From NCBI GenBank assembly GCA_020055645.1, contig CM034550.1, positions 8,799,501-8,863,500 on the forward strand: DNA of 64,000 bases, written 5' to 3'. The DNA is from Tomocerus qinae (lineage: Eukaryota > Arthropoda > Collembola > Entomobryomorpha > Tomoceridae). Positions 35,277 to 50,000 of this stretch are shown one piece after another. Made by a program: the position numbers and the translations under genes. The notes below the pieces were generated by a model, which worked only from the letters and a program-made list of their open reading frames with translations, ran no database searches and had not been told where the DNA came from. The number at the start of each line of letters is the position of its first letter. Position 1 is the stretch's first letter.

Positions 35277-38200
35277 ACTATAGAAGGACTCAGGCGTCTA
35301 AAAAAACTTTTCTTGATGTCCATACTTACTACATGCGTTGCTTAGTTGATTTTTATACAAGAACTTTTATGTATAATGCTGAATTTACCTTCCTATATGT
35401 ATAGACGGGATATTCAACCAAGAATTCACGTCCATTATTTCCCTATAGACATCAAGACATACAATTTGGTATTTTCTAACCTTATACACACAGAAATAAT
35501 ACAACATGGACAAAGTATAGGTACGTTGAACTGGCAAACTTTTTTTAGAGTATCTTGTTCCCTCAAGTTTGTATTTAAGTCAAAATGGTATCCTCCCTCT
35601 GTCACTCGATTAAGAGCATAAATTTCCAAGAATATCTAAACTAGTCTTCTGTTGAAACCGAGCTGACATATATCACAGGGCAAACATGGAACCCAACAAA
35701 CATCAACTCGATGAAAAATCTTATTCTCGACACCCAGAAGTATTCGTTTATTATAGACCAGACCCGATTGCCATTTGATACACTACTAACGTACAATCAT
35801 ACATAATTTTATTTTTACGCAATGCTTTCACTTTACTTGGCTAAATTATGTACTTTCTGTCTACCATTTGTCCTACATTCAGTTCGGGCTATAATCAATT
35901 TACATTATCCAAATAAGAAACGTTCAAACGGATTGTGATTTTCATCCAATATTTGTACGTAGTACGTACAGCAATTTCTTGACATGCTTTTTTGAGAAAC
36001 AGAAATTAGAAAATCATTTTTTTTGCATGCATTAAGCCGTTTTCCAAAAACGTTATTGCAAATTACACTTTTTTTAAATAGAGTTTTAGATGGAATATCA
36101 GGAAAAGATTGGTGCAAACGGTAAAATATTTTATTCCATTTGCATAAATACAAATTGCAAATACATAGCCATTTGAACTACAATTACCAATGGGTTTAAC
36201 GTTAAGACTCTAAAAACAGTTTTCCAAATTGTTCAAAATTTTATTCCAAGTAAAAAGTTTAAATTTTGAATAGGGAATGTCTAAAATAGCAAAACTCACA
36301 GAATTGGAGTGATTCACTTAGATGCGTAATTACAGTAAAAATCCAGTGTCACGGACGTACGTATGGATTGTAGTCTCATAGTCATTGTTAGTTAGCATTA
36401 TTAGGTAGACCTGCTCCTTTAGATGTTCTTTGCGTGTCTGTGTAGTGTTGGATGTTGAGATGAGAAAAGATGCTGGGATAGGTTGCCAATCCCTGCGTGC
36501 CACAGCTCAGCTAGCTCCACTACAGACAGACAAGTTGGACTAGACCAGGCCAGACGACATCATACCAAGCCATACAGAAGAACAAGCAAAACTACAAGAT
36601 TTTCTTATCCTACCCCTAGAAAACTTTACTTTCCGTTTGGTTCCTCTGAAGAAAGGAAGTCAAGCTGTTGAATTGAGACGATTTCATCCTCTTCTTAATA
36701 TTTAGATCATTCTTTCTGTTTTCTACTAATTATCAACATTAAAATATTATTTTCATTCCATATGTTCATTTAATCTAATAAAATCAATTGTTAGAATAGT
36801 AAAATCAGGTTTCGCTAGTGCCAACAAATGTTATACGAAATTGTATTGATTTATTAGTAACGATATTCTATTCTGTGTTTTCGTTTCGCTCGGAGAAAGT
36901 TGAACAATTTAGAAAATCCGTGACTGTGTGAGAATTATTTTTCATCCAATAGGAAGAGTCACTTAAGTGAATTCGTTCTGTCAGTGTGGAATATTTTCAA
37001 TTTTTCCTATACCAACTTTATGAAGTAGAAGTTTTTGTTCTCCGCGCGGATGGTGTCATCAAATAGAGGAAATGAAACTAGGGAGTTTCTATCTTTTATA
37101 TACAGTACTCTGTAAACAGAACAAAGTTGACTGAATTGAGGTGACTTGTTCAATGCGACAAGGAAAACAAACTGGAAGAGTAAAATAAAAGAGGTGAAGA
37201 GTATATTATTGAAGATTTCGTCTCATCTCAAGTTGTCAAAGGTCGTTTGTCATTGACTCCGGTTGTGTGGTTGTCGGTGGGTTAGCCGGAACTAGAAGCG
37301 GGTATCTCAATGGGATGATCGAGTGCACTGAGAAATATTGTTGATATTATATCCGTGAAGTGCGCATTATTCTTGGCTGTTTTTTATACAAAACGGAAGA
37401 ATTTATAGAGCAAAGCGGAATTTTTTTTCCTTGAGTCACAAACACAGTTTTCGGGTAACGGAGAAATGAAAAGCAGCCGTCTAGAAAACGAAGCCTGAAG
37501 CAAAAACAAAATAATAATAAAGAAAAGTAGCTGGAAAGTTCATTCATATCTTAGTGAATGGATAGAAAAGTCTGTTATTGACTCCGCGAAGTAAAAAAGT
37601 AAGTCTAAATCTATTAAAATATCATCGGAATTCTAGTTGTGGTTGTCGGTAGGAAGAAGTTAGAATTATCGGTGAACTAAACCACATTCATAGTTTTTTC
37701 GGTTTACTTTTTTACGTTGTTAGATTGGTTTATGTTGGGATTTTTTTAGTGAAATGCTCCGTTTTGGTTGAGTTTGGTGAGACGTTGAGTTGAGATCAGA
37801 GGGCAGAGGAATAGAAGTAAACTATGACTATTCACAGTATTTGTAGTAGTAGTAGAGTGTAGTGTACAGACTGGCTGTATTCTGTATTCTGCTTGAGAGG
37901 TAGACGCTTATTGTAGACTACAGAAAGTAGTAGACCGTTGGGATCAGTTGACAGTGCGTTTTCGTGTCCTACATCCCCCGCACATTAGTCACTAGCGAGA
38001 TATTAGATCTATGAACATGCTACTACATTACCATTACATTTTCGCTCTTCAACTTTTCCTTCTCCTCCAATCCACCGAATTGCAGGATTTCATTCCAACA
38101 TTTCGTTTCGCCTAGTTTCCTATGAAATTCTACAGACTTGTTACAACGACTGACTTGTGTGTAACTATACATTACATACGAGCATTAGCTCACTCACTAA

Positions 38201-41200
38201 ATCTCCTCTTTCAATCACATTGCAAAATTCCATGTGATCCTTTTTCCTACTACTTATTTTCTATATCTATATAGTCAAAATAGTAACACGAGTACTGATT
38301 GGCACTATAGTATAAGTATTTGTGGAACAATTTCAGAATTCAGAGCTTTACTCGGGAATTCACTTGTGAAATCTTTCAGTGTCAGTTCGATTTTGTCTGC
38401 TCTTTGACTTTCCACTGATAACTTTGTTAAACAATCTTTAGAGTATATTATACCATCTTCTGTCTGTCTCACTTTAAGTGGAACACAGTTTGGGTGGGTT
38501 GAGATTCCTCTTGTTTCTTCTAATAGTACTAAACCAATTTCCAGAGTCTTGTCCGAGATGAACTCCTCCGGTGCTAGTAAGTACTTTACTTATCGTTTAA
38601 CTTCCTCCAGATTTTCTCCACGTGCCAGCCTGAATCATCTGCTTTTCTGCAGTGCCAAACCATTAACGTGGTTTGGTTTACTTTACCCGAGTAGTAATCT
38701 CATGTTTAAGTCTGACACGAGCTAAGATAGTCCTTTTACCACTTTACATTATGTCACACGTCAAACTCGCTGGAGAATCTAAGTACATCATATTTGCACA
38801 CGAAATCACATTTCTTGCAAGATAACCGCATCCACTTTTCCTTTTCCATACAAACACATTTTTGGATCTGAAATTGAACATTTCTGAAAATTGTACATTT
38901 TTACTAGCCTAATACCGCATTTTTTAAATACATTTAAATAGAATTAATTTATAGACTGAATATAATTAGGTCTTGAAAACATCATGTAATTTCAATGTAA
39001 GTAATCCGTTAACTTGATGGATAAAATTCACTGAATTTTGTAGTTATTGCCTTCTGCATCAACACGGACATTTGAAATGCTATTATTTACCTTTGAATTG
39101 TATTTAATTGTGACAATTCTTCTGTTTACTACTGCAAAGTAGGTACATTGTAATACATACCTTTGCAGGATAAGTTGAGACAGTAGCTAGTTTTTATGAT
39201 TTTGGCAAGGATTGAAAGAAGCACTTCAGATCATGTTAGGAATGGGATTTTTACTTATTGGCACTAGACATTGAAAGAGAATGGACATGTAGAGAGATGT
39301 ACGCAGTAAGTGTCGCAACAAAATGCGTAGAAAAAGTATTGTGACATTTGAAGACTTCTGCAAGTCAAACTCACTTTCAGTTCTTTCGCTGCCATAAGTT
39401 AAAATATTATCTACCTATACTTGGGATTCATGGCGTTAAAATTTAGGATATACTTGCATTAAGAATTATGCTACTCGTTCTGGTCAATATAAATGCTTAG
39501 GATATTCTTAAAATAACAATTTTTTGATAAATACTTCTCTTTAATAATAACAATCCCATTACAAATTATTTTCAATTTAAATTGTTTTTCCATCACTATA
39601 TCAGCAGATATAAAACACTTTCGTTGTGATCTGGCTTTAATTTTGGTCAATTAAAACCAAGTTTGTAATTTCTAATCGATTAGTATTAAAACGAAGTTAA
39701 AAATCATATTGATTTGAAACAAGTTGATTAAACGCATTGGAGAAACATTATTAAATGTAGTGAGGTAGATACGCATAGCGAACAATGGAGTAAATAGATT
39801 TAGCTTGAAAAAGGCAATTAAAGTCTTGAGTAATGTAGTCTTAGATATTTAAATGGTGAATCAAGTCAGGTAAGTAAATGATGGGGACAAGTCTAGTGGA
39901 AAGAGTAAAGGAGGTCCACGAGAAAATAAATTCTTTGATTATTTAGTTGTATGGTAGCGTGTACGTTGGTGGTAGGATGTAAGTGTGATTGGCAAGTCAG
40001 GGCAGGCCATTGGAGGACAGGAAAGTCAAAGCATTGGAGAAGTTTCTCAAGTCAAGTGATTCTGCAATGAAAATAAATAACAATGAATGATGGAAAACTG
40101 TCAATTTAAATGTTATTCACCCTCTTGAAGTAGAAGAGTGCAATATAGTATAGGTGGACATAATTATTATACGTTCATCTAGCGTTAGATAGGCAAAGTG
40201 CACGTACGTCACATCAGAACGATTTACACTACATAGTTGCTTTTGTTAATGACTTATAGAAGGAACAAAGAATAGACAAGTTATCTATAATGTATTTAAT
40301 TCACAAGTCGAGCTAATGCTGCGTGTATTTGTACAGATACACAGATTTCAACTCTCGCGAACATTAATATACACAAACAAATATAAAGAAGATAATAATC
40401 CTAAAGTAATGGTATAAGGAACAAGAGAAAGAGGATCTTTCAGCAGCAACATTATTGATTGTATTGTGATTGGATGTAAGTGGATTGCATTGGTTTGGCA
40501 GGGATGAGATCGGGGTGTTGGTATTAACATATATTATAGGAGCAATTCATTTCAATGGGTTTTCTTACATGTAATAATCATTCTTGGTATATTGGAGTTA
40601 ATCTCCTTCTACCATGTACCAACTCATTCTATACCTTGTACACTCGCTACTTAATAACACTGCATATATAAGTAGGTACCTACTTGGGAAAAACGACAGA
40701 TAATAACAGTTAACATACCTTTGTCTATCTCTCTCCCCTGTCTGCATTATAAATACTAAATACACAACAACTATCTATATACAACGACACATCTGACGGT
40801 TTAGCCTTCTCGGAGTAAGACCAGAGCAATAATATTAGCATAAGGCGACAGGGCAGCAATATCTATTGGTTTTTCTTATTCCTTCTGGTAACGCAGGATG
40901 GGCTTCTTCTTTCTTTCGATATTGTCTATAAGAAAAAGTTGATTTCGCTCACCGTCTTCTTCAACTCTTTCTTTTATTTGATCAACCTCCATTGACTTAT
41001 GTACCTACTCAACAAATACTTTACATTATACATCCTGCATATTCTTAGGTCGCTATTTATTTGTCAATCTACACAATGTAATTGTTTTTTCAGTCTTTCT
41101 CTATCTCATCCAATCCAACTTCTATACTATGCTAAAAATTTAACTAATCACCACAGCCAGCATCAACTCTTCTCAGCATGATAGATTCCATTCCTTAGAC

Positions 41201-43647
41201 ATTGTTCCATCTTAAAATAAATATCATTTAATCTGGCAAGAACTATTTACAACATTATTATGCTCAGATGGAACAGATTTATACACACATTACTTAATTC
41301 ACTTGACTAACTAATACAATTTCTACCTTACGTTTATACCAAAACTTAAAAGTTGTACCAGGAAGGATTTTTGGCGAAATTATTTGTAAAAACTCGGGAA
41401 TCATCTGTTTATGTAATTGTGGGGTGAATTTAATCATGCATCAAGTTAAGAACATCTTTAATTAAGATAAGACATAATTGTATTAAAATAACTTTCGAGT
41501 CTTATTTAATTGTTATAATTTGAAATTATTCCTTTTGCCCCCATTTACTTAAATAAATTGTATTGGATTAATTCTCTAATACATAAAAGCAAACAGATAC
41601 AGAGGAAGTCATACAAATTTCGCTTGCATTGGCTCGTTGGTATTAGTAATTCATGCTGGAATAAAATCTACTTTAGTAATTCAACGTTTTAGAACAAGTA
41701 AAGTGATGTGGAATGTCAGTTCCCCCCTTTCTTAGCGAGGACTTGAGGATGGAGGTAGAAAACAAAGAAGGAGCAGTTTTCGAAGACAATATCTCAGCTT
41801 TTGCTGAATCATCCTATCCGATTTCGTCTGTGTACATACATTTAGTTTTTCATGATTGCTTGCATGCGAGATGTTTCAGCTACTATCAATATTTAGTCGG
41901 TAAATGTACTTCCTAGGTCATACCACATTAATAGTAAACCTAGGTTATTTAATTATTTCATTTGAAAACTAATTTGAGATTTAGGCGCTGATTTCATTAG
42001 AAATTGGGAAATTATTATAACCATTTAATATTAAACAGATCTCCTCTCCTCCTGTGTCTTTCAGTTTTCAATTTGAGATCAAGAATTACTGCAATTTAGA
42101 ATTAGAGATTTCATCTTTGTAAAATGAGTTTAATATTTGCTTAGTTGCAAATGGCATAACGCATACATCTTAATTTATACGGAAGTATTTTTGTAGTATA
42201 ACTTTAACATTATCTATACCTACTTTGACGATTGAGATTCAGCTTTCGTGTGTCTATGATTTAACAAACGTTGTGAAGATTCTTCCAGATTGAGTCATGC
42301 ACCTGTGCAATTTTGTTGGTCTAAGTTGTTGTTTTATGTATACGTATGTAGTAAAAGAGAATCTTAGGTACAGACATGAAAAGTAGATTCGATTTGATTG
42401 AAGAGGAATGTCATTTTCATTGTTGAAGCAAATAGTAGAGAACTCAACTTTTGTTGTTAGCTTGTCTTCTTCTATCGGTTCTTGAATGTTTTCTCGTTTG
42501 TTTTCTGCCTCGTCATCGGCTGGATTTAGAGTCAAGAATTTAGATACGCAAACACATGATCTTTTAACGAACAAACACTTAACGAATACAATACATTTAA
42601 ATCTTGAATAAAACTTGTGGGTGGTATTAGCGAGGGGTTTCCCCTCTGCCTGCTTTTCACTTCAGCAAGGAGAAATACTTCAAGAAATTATGCCATAAAA
42701 TAAATCATATAGGAGAAAAGTGTTTTTATTTAATTTAAAATTATATCTAACAGCCAGTTACATGAATTTAGTATATTGTTTTGAATTCGTATTCATAAAT
42801 ATTTAGGTCTAGTATGATATCGTTTCTCGTCCTTCTGGCATGCTAAAATCAAAATTTTACTAAAATATTCCCTTGAGTAAAATTCCGAAGTAGAATGTCT
42901 TATGATTAAAATGACCATAAAATGTAGCGTAAATTGTGAAAATGACTTAATGAAAATACAATTTAATCATTTACAATATAATTTTATTTAATCATTTACA
43001 GATACTGAAACCCACTAAATTCACGGCTAAGGAGAAGTGAAAGGTCATGCCCATGCATGTCAAAAGTATTTAATTTCAAGCTGCACGTATTGCACAAGTG
43101 ATAAGAATCTCTACTTTACCATGTAACTTAATACTGCGTGATGATGCACAAGTTATAAAGATGCATCTTAAAAGCAGATGTGACAAGTGACAAAGACAAG
43201 ACAATTAAAACGGAAATATACGTGCGACAATAAAACAATGAAATTCAAAGGTACGAAAGGGGAATTAGAAAACAATGGAGCCTGACTCTTGATTACAAAC
43301 TGTATCCAATAATCAATGTGCTAAAAACACAAGAATAAGCCACGGAGGACTCAGACATCGTTCATCATAAGAATCTTAATAGAGAAAATGAGAGTTTAAT
43401 TTGAGTGGGAGTGGCAATGAGATTGAGAAGGACTGATATTACTTAATTAAATATGGACACGTTTACAATTTTAGTTGTAGACAATTTGTGCAGCGATCCT
43501 TTTGTGATGAATTCCTATGTCAGGTTATAATCAAGAGTAATAGATAGAAATAGTGAATAATGATGGGACTAATAGGTAAGATTGGAAGTTGACAAATGGA
43601 CAGTGTTGGAAATCTTGGTATAAAAGTGTAGAATTACAAATCTGAAA

Positions 43648-44010
43648 ATGGATGAAGAGGAAGATAATGGTCAGCTATTAGATAGCGATCAACACGATCA
43701 GGACAATGAGCAAATGCAAATGATGGTGAAATACTTTCGCTCAAAATCCCTGCCTGTTGCTTACCTTCCTCAGTTTGGAATCCTTCACCAGCAAATGCCC
43801 CCTCAAAAGGAATCTACTCAGCAGTGCCATAATAATTCTAATAATACAAACCCAAACAGTAGACAACAGCAGCAGCAGAAGAATTCAAAACAAAACGGCG
43901 GGGGCGGAGTTGGAGGAAGACGAGGTGTTGGCGGTGCTGACGGAGCTAATCATGACATCAACAACAAGGGAAAGGTGAAAGATTTGGGTGGAGGCTCCTC
44001 CGCCGAGCAG
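43648..44010 (+). CDS. Gene B exon 1: start codon and low-complexity N-terminus
   Basis: From the ATG to the donor CAG|GTGAGT (GT at 44011). It is 363 bp, 121 codons, ending on a codon boundary. It codes for the acidic start, a middle segment (VKYFRSKSLPVAYLPQFGIL) and then Gln/Asn-rich and Gly-rich low complexity. Read-through would meet TGA after three codons, consistent with splicing here. Nothing comparable is visible in gene A. Confidence 0.85.
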
Positions 44011-47000
44011 GTGAGTCAGTGAGCACTTGTTTTTCTTTTATCTTTTACATCTTGAAGATATTAGCATTTTTGCATTCGCACACTGCACTATTTACACAGG
44101 TACTTTTTCTAGTTTAACAACTGTCTATCTTATCTTCACATCAATCCTTTGACTTGCCTTTTCTAACCTCAACTCTTTATCTACTACCTTTTAATCATAA
44201 TTTTATACCTTATTGATCAAATCTCTTTGTCTTCATCTACAATTCAAAAAATCATCAATTTCTAACAAATCAATGGATAAATATTATCATTACGCCATAA
44301 TTTATCTCCGAATATTACTTTTACTCTAAGGTGTTTGATTTAAATATTTATCAACATTCTTGTGCTTGAAAATATTTTCAACCATGCTGGGTTATTTTAC
44401 ATGAGAATTATATTGCAGTACGCAGCTAGAAAATAATTGGTAGTACTTTTACCACTTCCACATACCTTTAGCATTAGGAGTCAGTGCCCAATGACTCAAA
44501 AGGCCACCAACATACAAATAATGTCACAATGAAACGAGACAGAGAATTTAATGCAATTCAATTTGACGAAAGTTGTAAGTTGTAGTATATACCTATAAAG
44601 AATTTCTCACGTTTCCCAAATCTCTGTAGGTACTTATTATATGCATGAATTTCTGTATTTGCTCACCCATTGAAATGCTAAACGTACTACGTGATATAAA
44701 TTCGCAGTACAAAGGATTGAAGTAGAAATACAATGAAATAAGTACAGCGGTCGTATATGGTAAATGTTTATGTAGCCTTGTACCTATGTAGTAGTATTTA
44801 TATTAGAACAAGACGAGAGTCAAAGGAACATTCGTGTCGGCCAAGGTATGCCATCCATCATCTTTTGTCAGGTTGTCCTCAACGCACGACATTTACAACT
44901 ATTTACATACATAAACGAAGATGTTTCCTGAGAAGTCTGTCGTACCTTTACCTATACTTATCCACACAGATCAGAACATGTTCAACATTCTTAGTAATAC
45001 CCACCGATAAGATAACCCAAGTCACAATAGAAATTCAATGTAATAATTCAACGAATCTAGCATGACTAAATTCAATTGATGTATCTTCCTTGTCGTGACC
45101 AAATACATTAGCCAAAATTATATCGTAGCATAAAATTATTTTATACCCAATTTCAAATAGGCAATACTGTACACTACGCGCATTGTATAATCCGTGGAAA
45201 TAGTTGTACAAATTATGAACAGGGAATGAGGGAACTGCTACTAGTGAATTGGTGAACAATATCGTTGGTATGTAGCATATCATTAAGTATCAGATGTAAC
45301 GAACATTGATCTGTAAAATTTATAAATTGTAATAAATTATATTTTGGTCAGATGTTTTTGCAAATTGCTTTGATATCGTTCATCCACTTAAAATTGGGAT
45401 TGTTCAATAATATTTTTGAGAAGCTTATGTTGCTAATTAAATTTTCCCGAGTTTCTCAAGCTGTTAATGGTAAGGACAATAAAACAAAATAGATAAGTAG
45501 TTTTATTCTCTAGTGGATGGTAGCATTATGTCAGGAGATTTACAAAAGATAAAGTTTGGAGGTTGATTGCCTAAAACGGTTGGTTGGTATTATTTAGTGA
45601 GAATGAGAATTGGGTTTAAAATGGCAGGAGAATCCCAGTTGTATTGTTATCTTAATCTGAAAGGCAAGACAGAATGTTGATTCCATTGTAAATTGCAAAC
45701 CGTAAAGTATTACGTTTATCATTAAATATTGTGGCCTGGAGTAATAGGTTGAGATTGCATTTAGGCCTTGGATTTTGTGCCAGGAGCAGAGAAGAGTAAA
45801 GAGCCTATTCGTAAAGCCTTAACTGACTTAATGGAGATCCATTTAGGTCTAAAAGCCATTAATTTAACATTCGAGAGTGTAAATTCAAAGTTTCCTCTTT
45901 GTAATTTTAGACGAGTGAGCCAAATAAGTCGAAAAAGGTTGTGCTTGTCTTGTCTTTTCTCTTGTATTGTTGTTCTCTATTATATTTACACTGCATGTAT
46001 ACCTCTACAAATATATTTCATGTACTACATACGTACAACTCTGATTATATTCGTGGGATAGCTTGAGAAGTTAAGAACCCGTAGCATAGAACCCATTAGA
46101 AACAATTTTCTATTGCATCCTATCAACTTTCAACTCAAGTGATGATCAAAGTTAGACATTTAAACCCTATATGGCTCTTAATGATCTTAAGTTGACGAGG
46201 TGAGTGGTAATGAATTGAAAAACTTAAACCTTTCAGCAGCTATCCCCCATTCACTCCTCAACATTCCAACAATCCAGGTGTCGACGCTACCAAAAATATT
46301 AAGAGTAAATTACTCCTATTTACTAAAAGTTATGTTTTATTTACCTTTTAGCATTACTGTTTAATCCTTGATGCTTTTGCATGGCTATGAGTAGCAATTT
46401 ACGATTTAATCAAAGGAGAGGTCTACTGTAGTATATTCAAAGCACAAAATATTCAAATTATACAGGAAAACAATTTAATAGTAGACACATTCATTTTAAG
46501 CGCTATTCGCATGGATGCTGGTACCTAAATAAGTTTTTAAACTTAGAATTTTAAGACTACTCAGGATATTTGCAATTTAGACGCATTCCCAATTTCATAA
46601 AACAATTACTCGTAGAGTTATAATTATAAAGCTATGATGCAATTTTCAATTCAATCCTTTGTTTTCTTACTGTATCTGTAAATTTGAAGTTTGTACCTGT
46701 AAATTTTTATTACTTCGCAATTTACCAAAACATGGGATTGTATCATTTGGCATTAAATTGTACTTACTACCCAGGGGCTTCGTCTGTTGTAATGCAAGAT
46801 GGATAAAATTCTGACTAAATAGATAATGTATGTACTGATATATTTTTGTTATGTATTAAAGGACTCAGGAGGTGCTGCTGGTGGGGAGACGAAGAAAAGA
46901 TCAGATTGGCGAACCCTACAGCAACATTATTACCCAGAAGGGGGGTGGGGATATGTTATCGTGGTGGTAGCTTTGGCATCACACGCTCTCGCTCTGGGAA

Positions 47001-50000
47001 TCCAGCTTTACCTCTCGAATGTTGTCTTCCAACAGTTTCATAAAAGTAAGTTGCATTCAATTGTCATTGGATTATTTCCTTGTTGTGCATACTAGAACTT
47101 CGATTCTCTCTCTGCAATCCATTGTGTACCGAAGATGTTATCCCAATGTAATGTTAAACGGATAGAATTTGTATTTGTAAAGATAGATGTAACTTTGATA
47201 ACTTACCATTACTGTTATTGTTAGCGTTTTTTTACCTTCTATAATACGTAGCGAAGTAGGATGCGTTTTTTTATCTCATTCCTTTACATGGGACGAACTT
47301 TCTATTTATCTTACCCGTATAAAGTGCATCAACTTATTCCATAACACGAATTTTATATTATTGAATCTAAAATCCTGATATGACTATATTATTTTATTGG
47401 ATAGGTATATTACAGGATTAACGATTCTTAATAGTTTCACCCATCGTCAGTTACAAATAGTTCAGTGCCGCACGTCTTGTCACGATTTGGCATTGTGTGA
47501 TGACCACCAGACAGATAATTGCCAATATTAGCAAATGCTTTCAGTAAGTTGATAGCACAATCAACAGAAATCTATTTACAAAGTTCCTCCTCTGGCATAT
47601 GTATATGTAAACTTTGTGTGTCTATCCACAATTCATGCATACAAGTGTCACTATCGATTCATTAATCTTTTTCCTATTGTACATTCTCAATGTTGACATG
47701 GGGAGTTTTATGAATGCCGATCTAATCGGGTGAAATAATTCAGTTTCATTGCTTACCTTTTATTATATCCATCAATAACTTCAGCACAATACACAAAATT
47801 CCTTGTAATCATTTACATACAATTTACCTGTGTTAAAACAGTCAAATTTAACGCAGGTAAAATTCTTTGCATAAAAATCCATACTTTTCAATATACGATC
47901 GAAAAAATAACATTTTGCCACTAGGTAATTTTTCCCAATAGGACAGATAGGAGAATGAAGACGTTCCATCTATGTAATTGTAAAAATAACGTTAAATGAT
48001 TTCGTGTTAATAATAATCAAGTGGAATTAATGCGTAAATTGACTCAAACGCTTACAACAAAAAATACACTTAAATTGATGCAAAAAATATGCAACGAAAC
48101 ACACTGAAGTGATTTAGATAGTAAAATCAATATCAAATATCGTTAATAATAATGGGTATAAAAATTAGAGGTAAGGATACCCCAAAAGCCCGTGTAATGT
48201 AGAAAGATGGAAAAAAGATGTAAGTTTTTCATTGAGATAGCATATTATAAGACAAGATGACATTGCACAGAGTTAAGCGTAGATACTCGTGTGAGATCAA
48301 AGTAGTATCGTAATTCGTAAAAGGCGATGACAGCGATGAATATTTAGCGTTTTGATTTGATGGGACTGCTGGGAGCAATTCTGTGACAAGAGAAGCCAAA
48401 AGCCGAACCAACGCAAGTTTCGTTTGTTAGGGGAGTATATATAGGAGAAGTTAAATGTACAATGTTGTATCATTAAAGCATTGCAGTGGATAATATTCGG
48501 TTAATTTATGAAAAGCGTCTGCTGCAACTGCCAAATATTCCATCGTGTGCAGTATTTGTGCTGTACTTATAGATTTACACTGCTAGACGTTTGTTTCTCT
48601 CTCGTTTGAGTATAATATGCAGAAAATTGTAGAGATTGGAAGCAGACTGCTGCTCTCCTACATCTTTATAGTACTCTTGAGTGTAAATCTTGAGACGTAC
48701 AGCATTTATACATGTTTATAAAGAAATGCACACTATCTGTCTTGGCCACCTGTCCCACTAATTTAAAAATGAGTTTTTCCTCGTTTACATGCCACCTTTC
48801 CTGTCTGGGAACGTGAACTCATGTATCACACTCACCTTGTCCTCTTCTAGCCAATTTTTATTTGACAACCGTAAAATATTAATGCAACACAAGCCCTATG
48901 TTATTTCTATATAATTTATAGTATACTACATAAAACACTAGAAATCAGCATTTAGTGACATGCATATAAAACAGAAATATTGGGTGAATAAGCATCAGGC
49001 CAGCAGCAGGTATAATCAAAATATGATGATGAAAGCTCTCCTTTTTGCTACCTATCTCTACCTACACCTTATTAAAACATATCTCGCTCTATCATACAAT
49101 GTCATATTATCTCTAGCTACGTGGGATATCTAAAAAAGCACACAAGAACTCTTCTCAACTTGTGAGTTCTCATTTTCCACATGATTTACTTGTGTCATCC
49201 TGTCGTTTCACTTTATGAATGACTGACTTTTATTACATTGCGTACATCTTTCGGCAATACTAATCAAATTACCAGACGTGCGTTTCCCCCCTTTCTACCT
49301 ATACCCAATTGTTCTATCAAATTAATTATTTAACCGTTATCATTCAAATCAGTGTGCTATCTATTTGTAGTAGTAAACCTAAAAATATAAATGCTTATTA
49401 CAATTATAATTAACGGTGTAATATCAAAACATTATTTCTGTAGTAAATAATTAATCTCCAGCTTTACAGCATCTGTTTGTTTTATTCTATATAAGCCTAT
49501 AGGTTGATTTTCACCCAAATAGGATTCAGAGATCGATTGCTGAGAATAATGTCGGATGAAAAGCTGGATTAAATAGTGCTGGGAGTGAGATGCAATTTTG
49601 CTTTGACAAAGCATAGGACTTGATCTGTGTGTCTGTCTTTGCAAATAGCTAGATGTATGTGAGATAATAGTAAGAGACATGAGATGGTCGAGAGGATGCA
49701 TTACAAGTAAAAGGATAATCCTAAGTGCAGTCAACTCCAATAAACATAATGACTGTAGTATTTGCACGAAGGGTCTCTCTCTCTCTGGGCACCGTAAACA
49801 TAAATTAGAATGAATCCAGGCAGGAGAGAGAGCAGTGAAGTGAAGTCAAGACTCAAGAGAACGAAGCCAGACTAAACATAACCACACACACTTTTGAAAT
49901 TATATATTTACGATAGTTGAGAGACAACATGTATATGCATAGGATGAATCGAATGGACTATAATTTAATGTATAGTATCCTTTGTTAGGTTTTAACAGTA

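Larger units (their letters stand above)
29791..43647. other. Intergenic region between genes A and B (about 13.9 kb), two DNA transposons inside
   Basis: No protein-coding gene is recognised on either strand. The longest open frames (for example 42254-42574, minus strand, 106 codons) have no family resemblance and no supporting context. It contains the two non-autonomous transposons at 32952-33550 and 34977-35276. The promoter and any 5' UTR exon of gene B should lie in its right part, but no core promoter is convincing. A TATAAAAG at 43619-43626 is only 22 bp before the ATG, too close to be the TATA box of that start. Confidence 0.6.

Noticed and set aside
41713..41916. 67-codon ATG frame upstream of gene B
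   Set aside because: A polar, plausible start but no family resemblance, no clear donor and no link in frame to gene B.
42254..42574. Longest intergenic open frame (106 codons, minus strand)
   Set aside because: No resemblance to a known family, no splice or promoter context, and within the length expected by chance for a window this size.
43619..43626. TATAAAAG as a core promoter for gene B
   Set aside because: Only 22 bp upstream of the supported ATG, so a start about 30 bp downstream would fall inside the coding region.
45768..46061. Open frame of 97 codons in gene B intron 1 with a fairly protein-like first half
   Set aside because: It begins at a TTG, has no family match, and its second half is typical AT-rich translation.
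49432..49767. 111-codon minus-strand frame in the large intron of gene B
   Set aside because: Low-information composition, no motif, no supporting structure.
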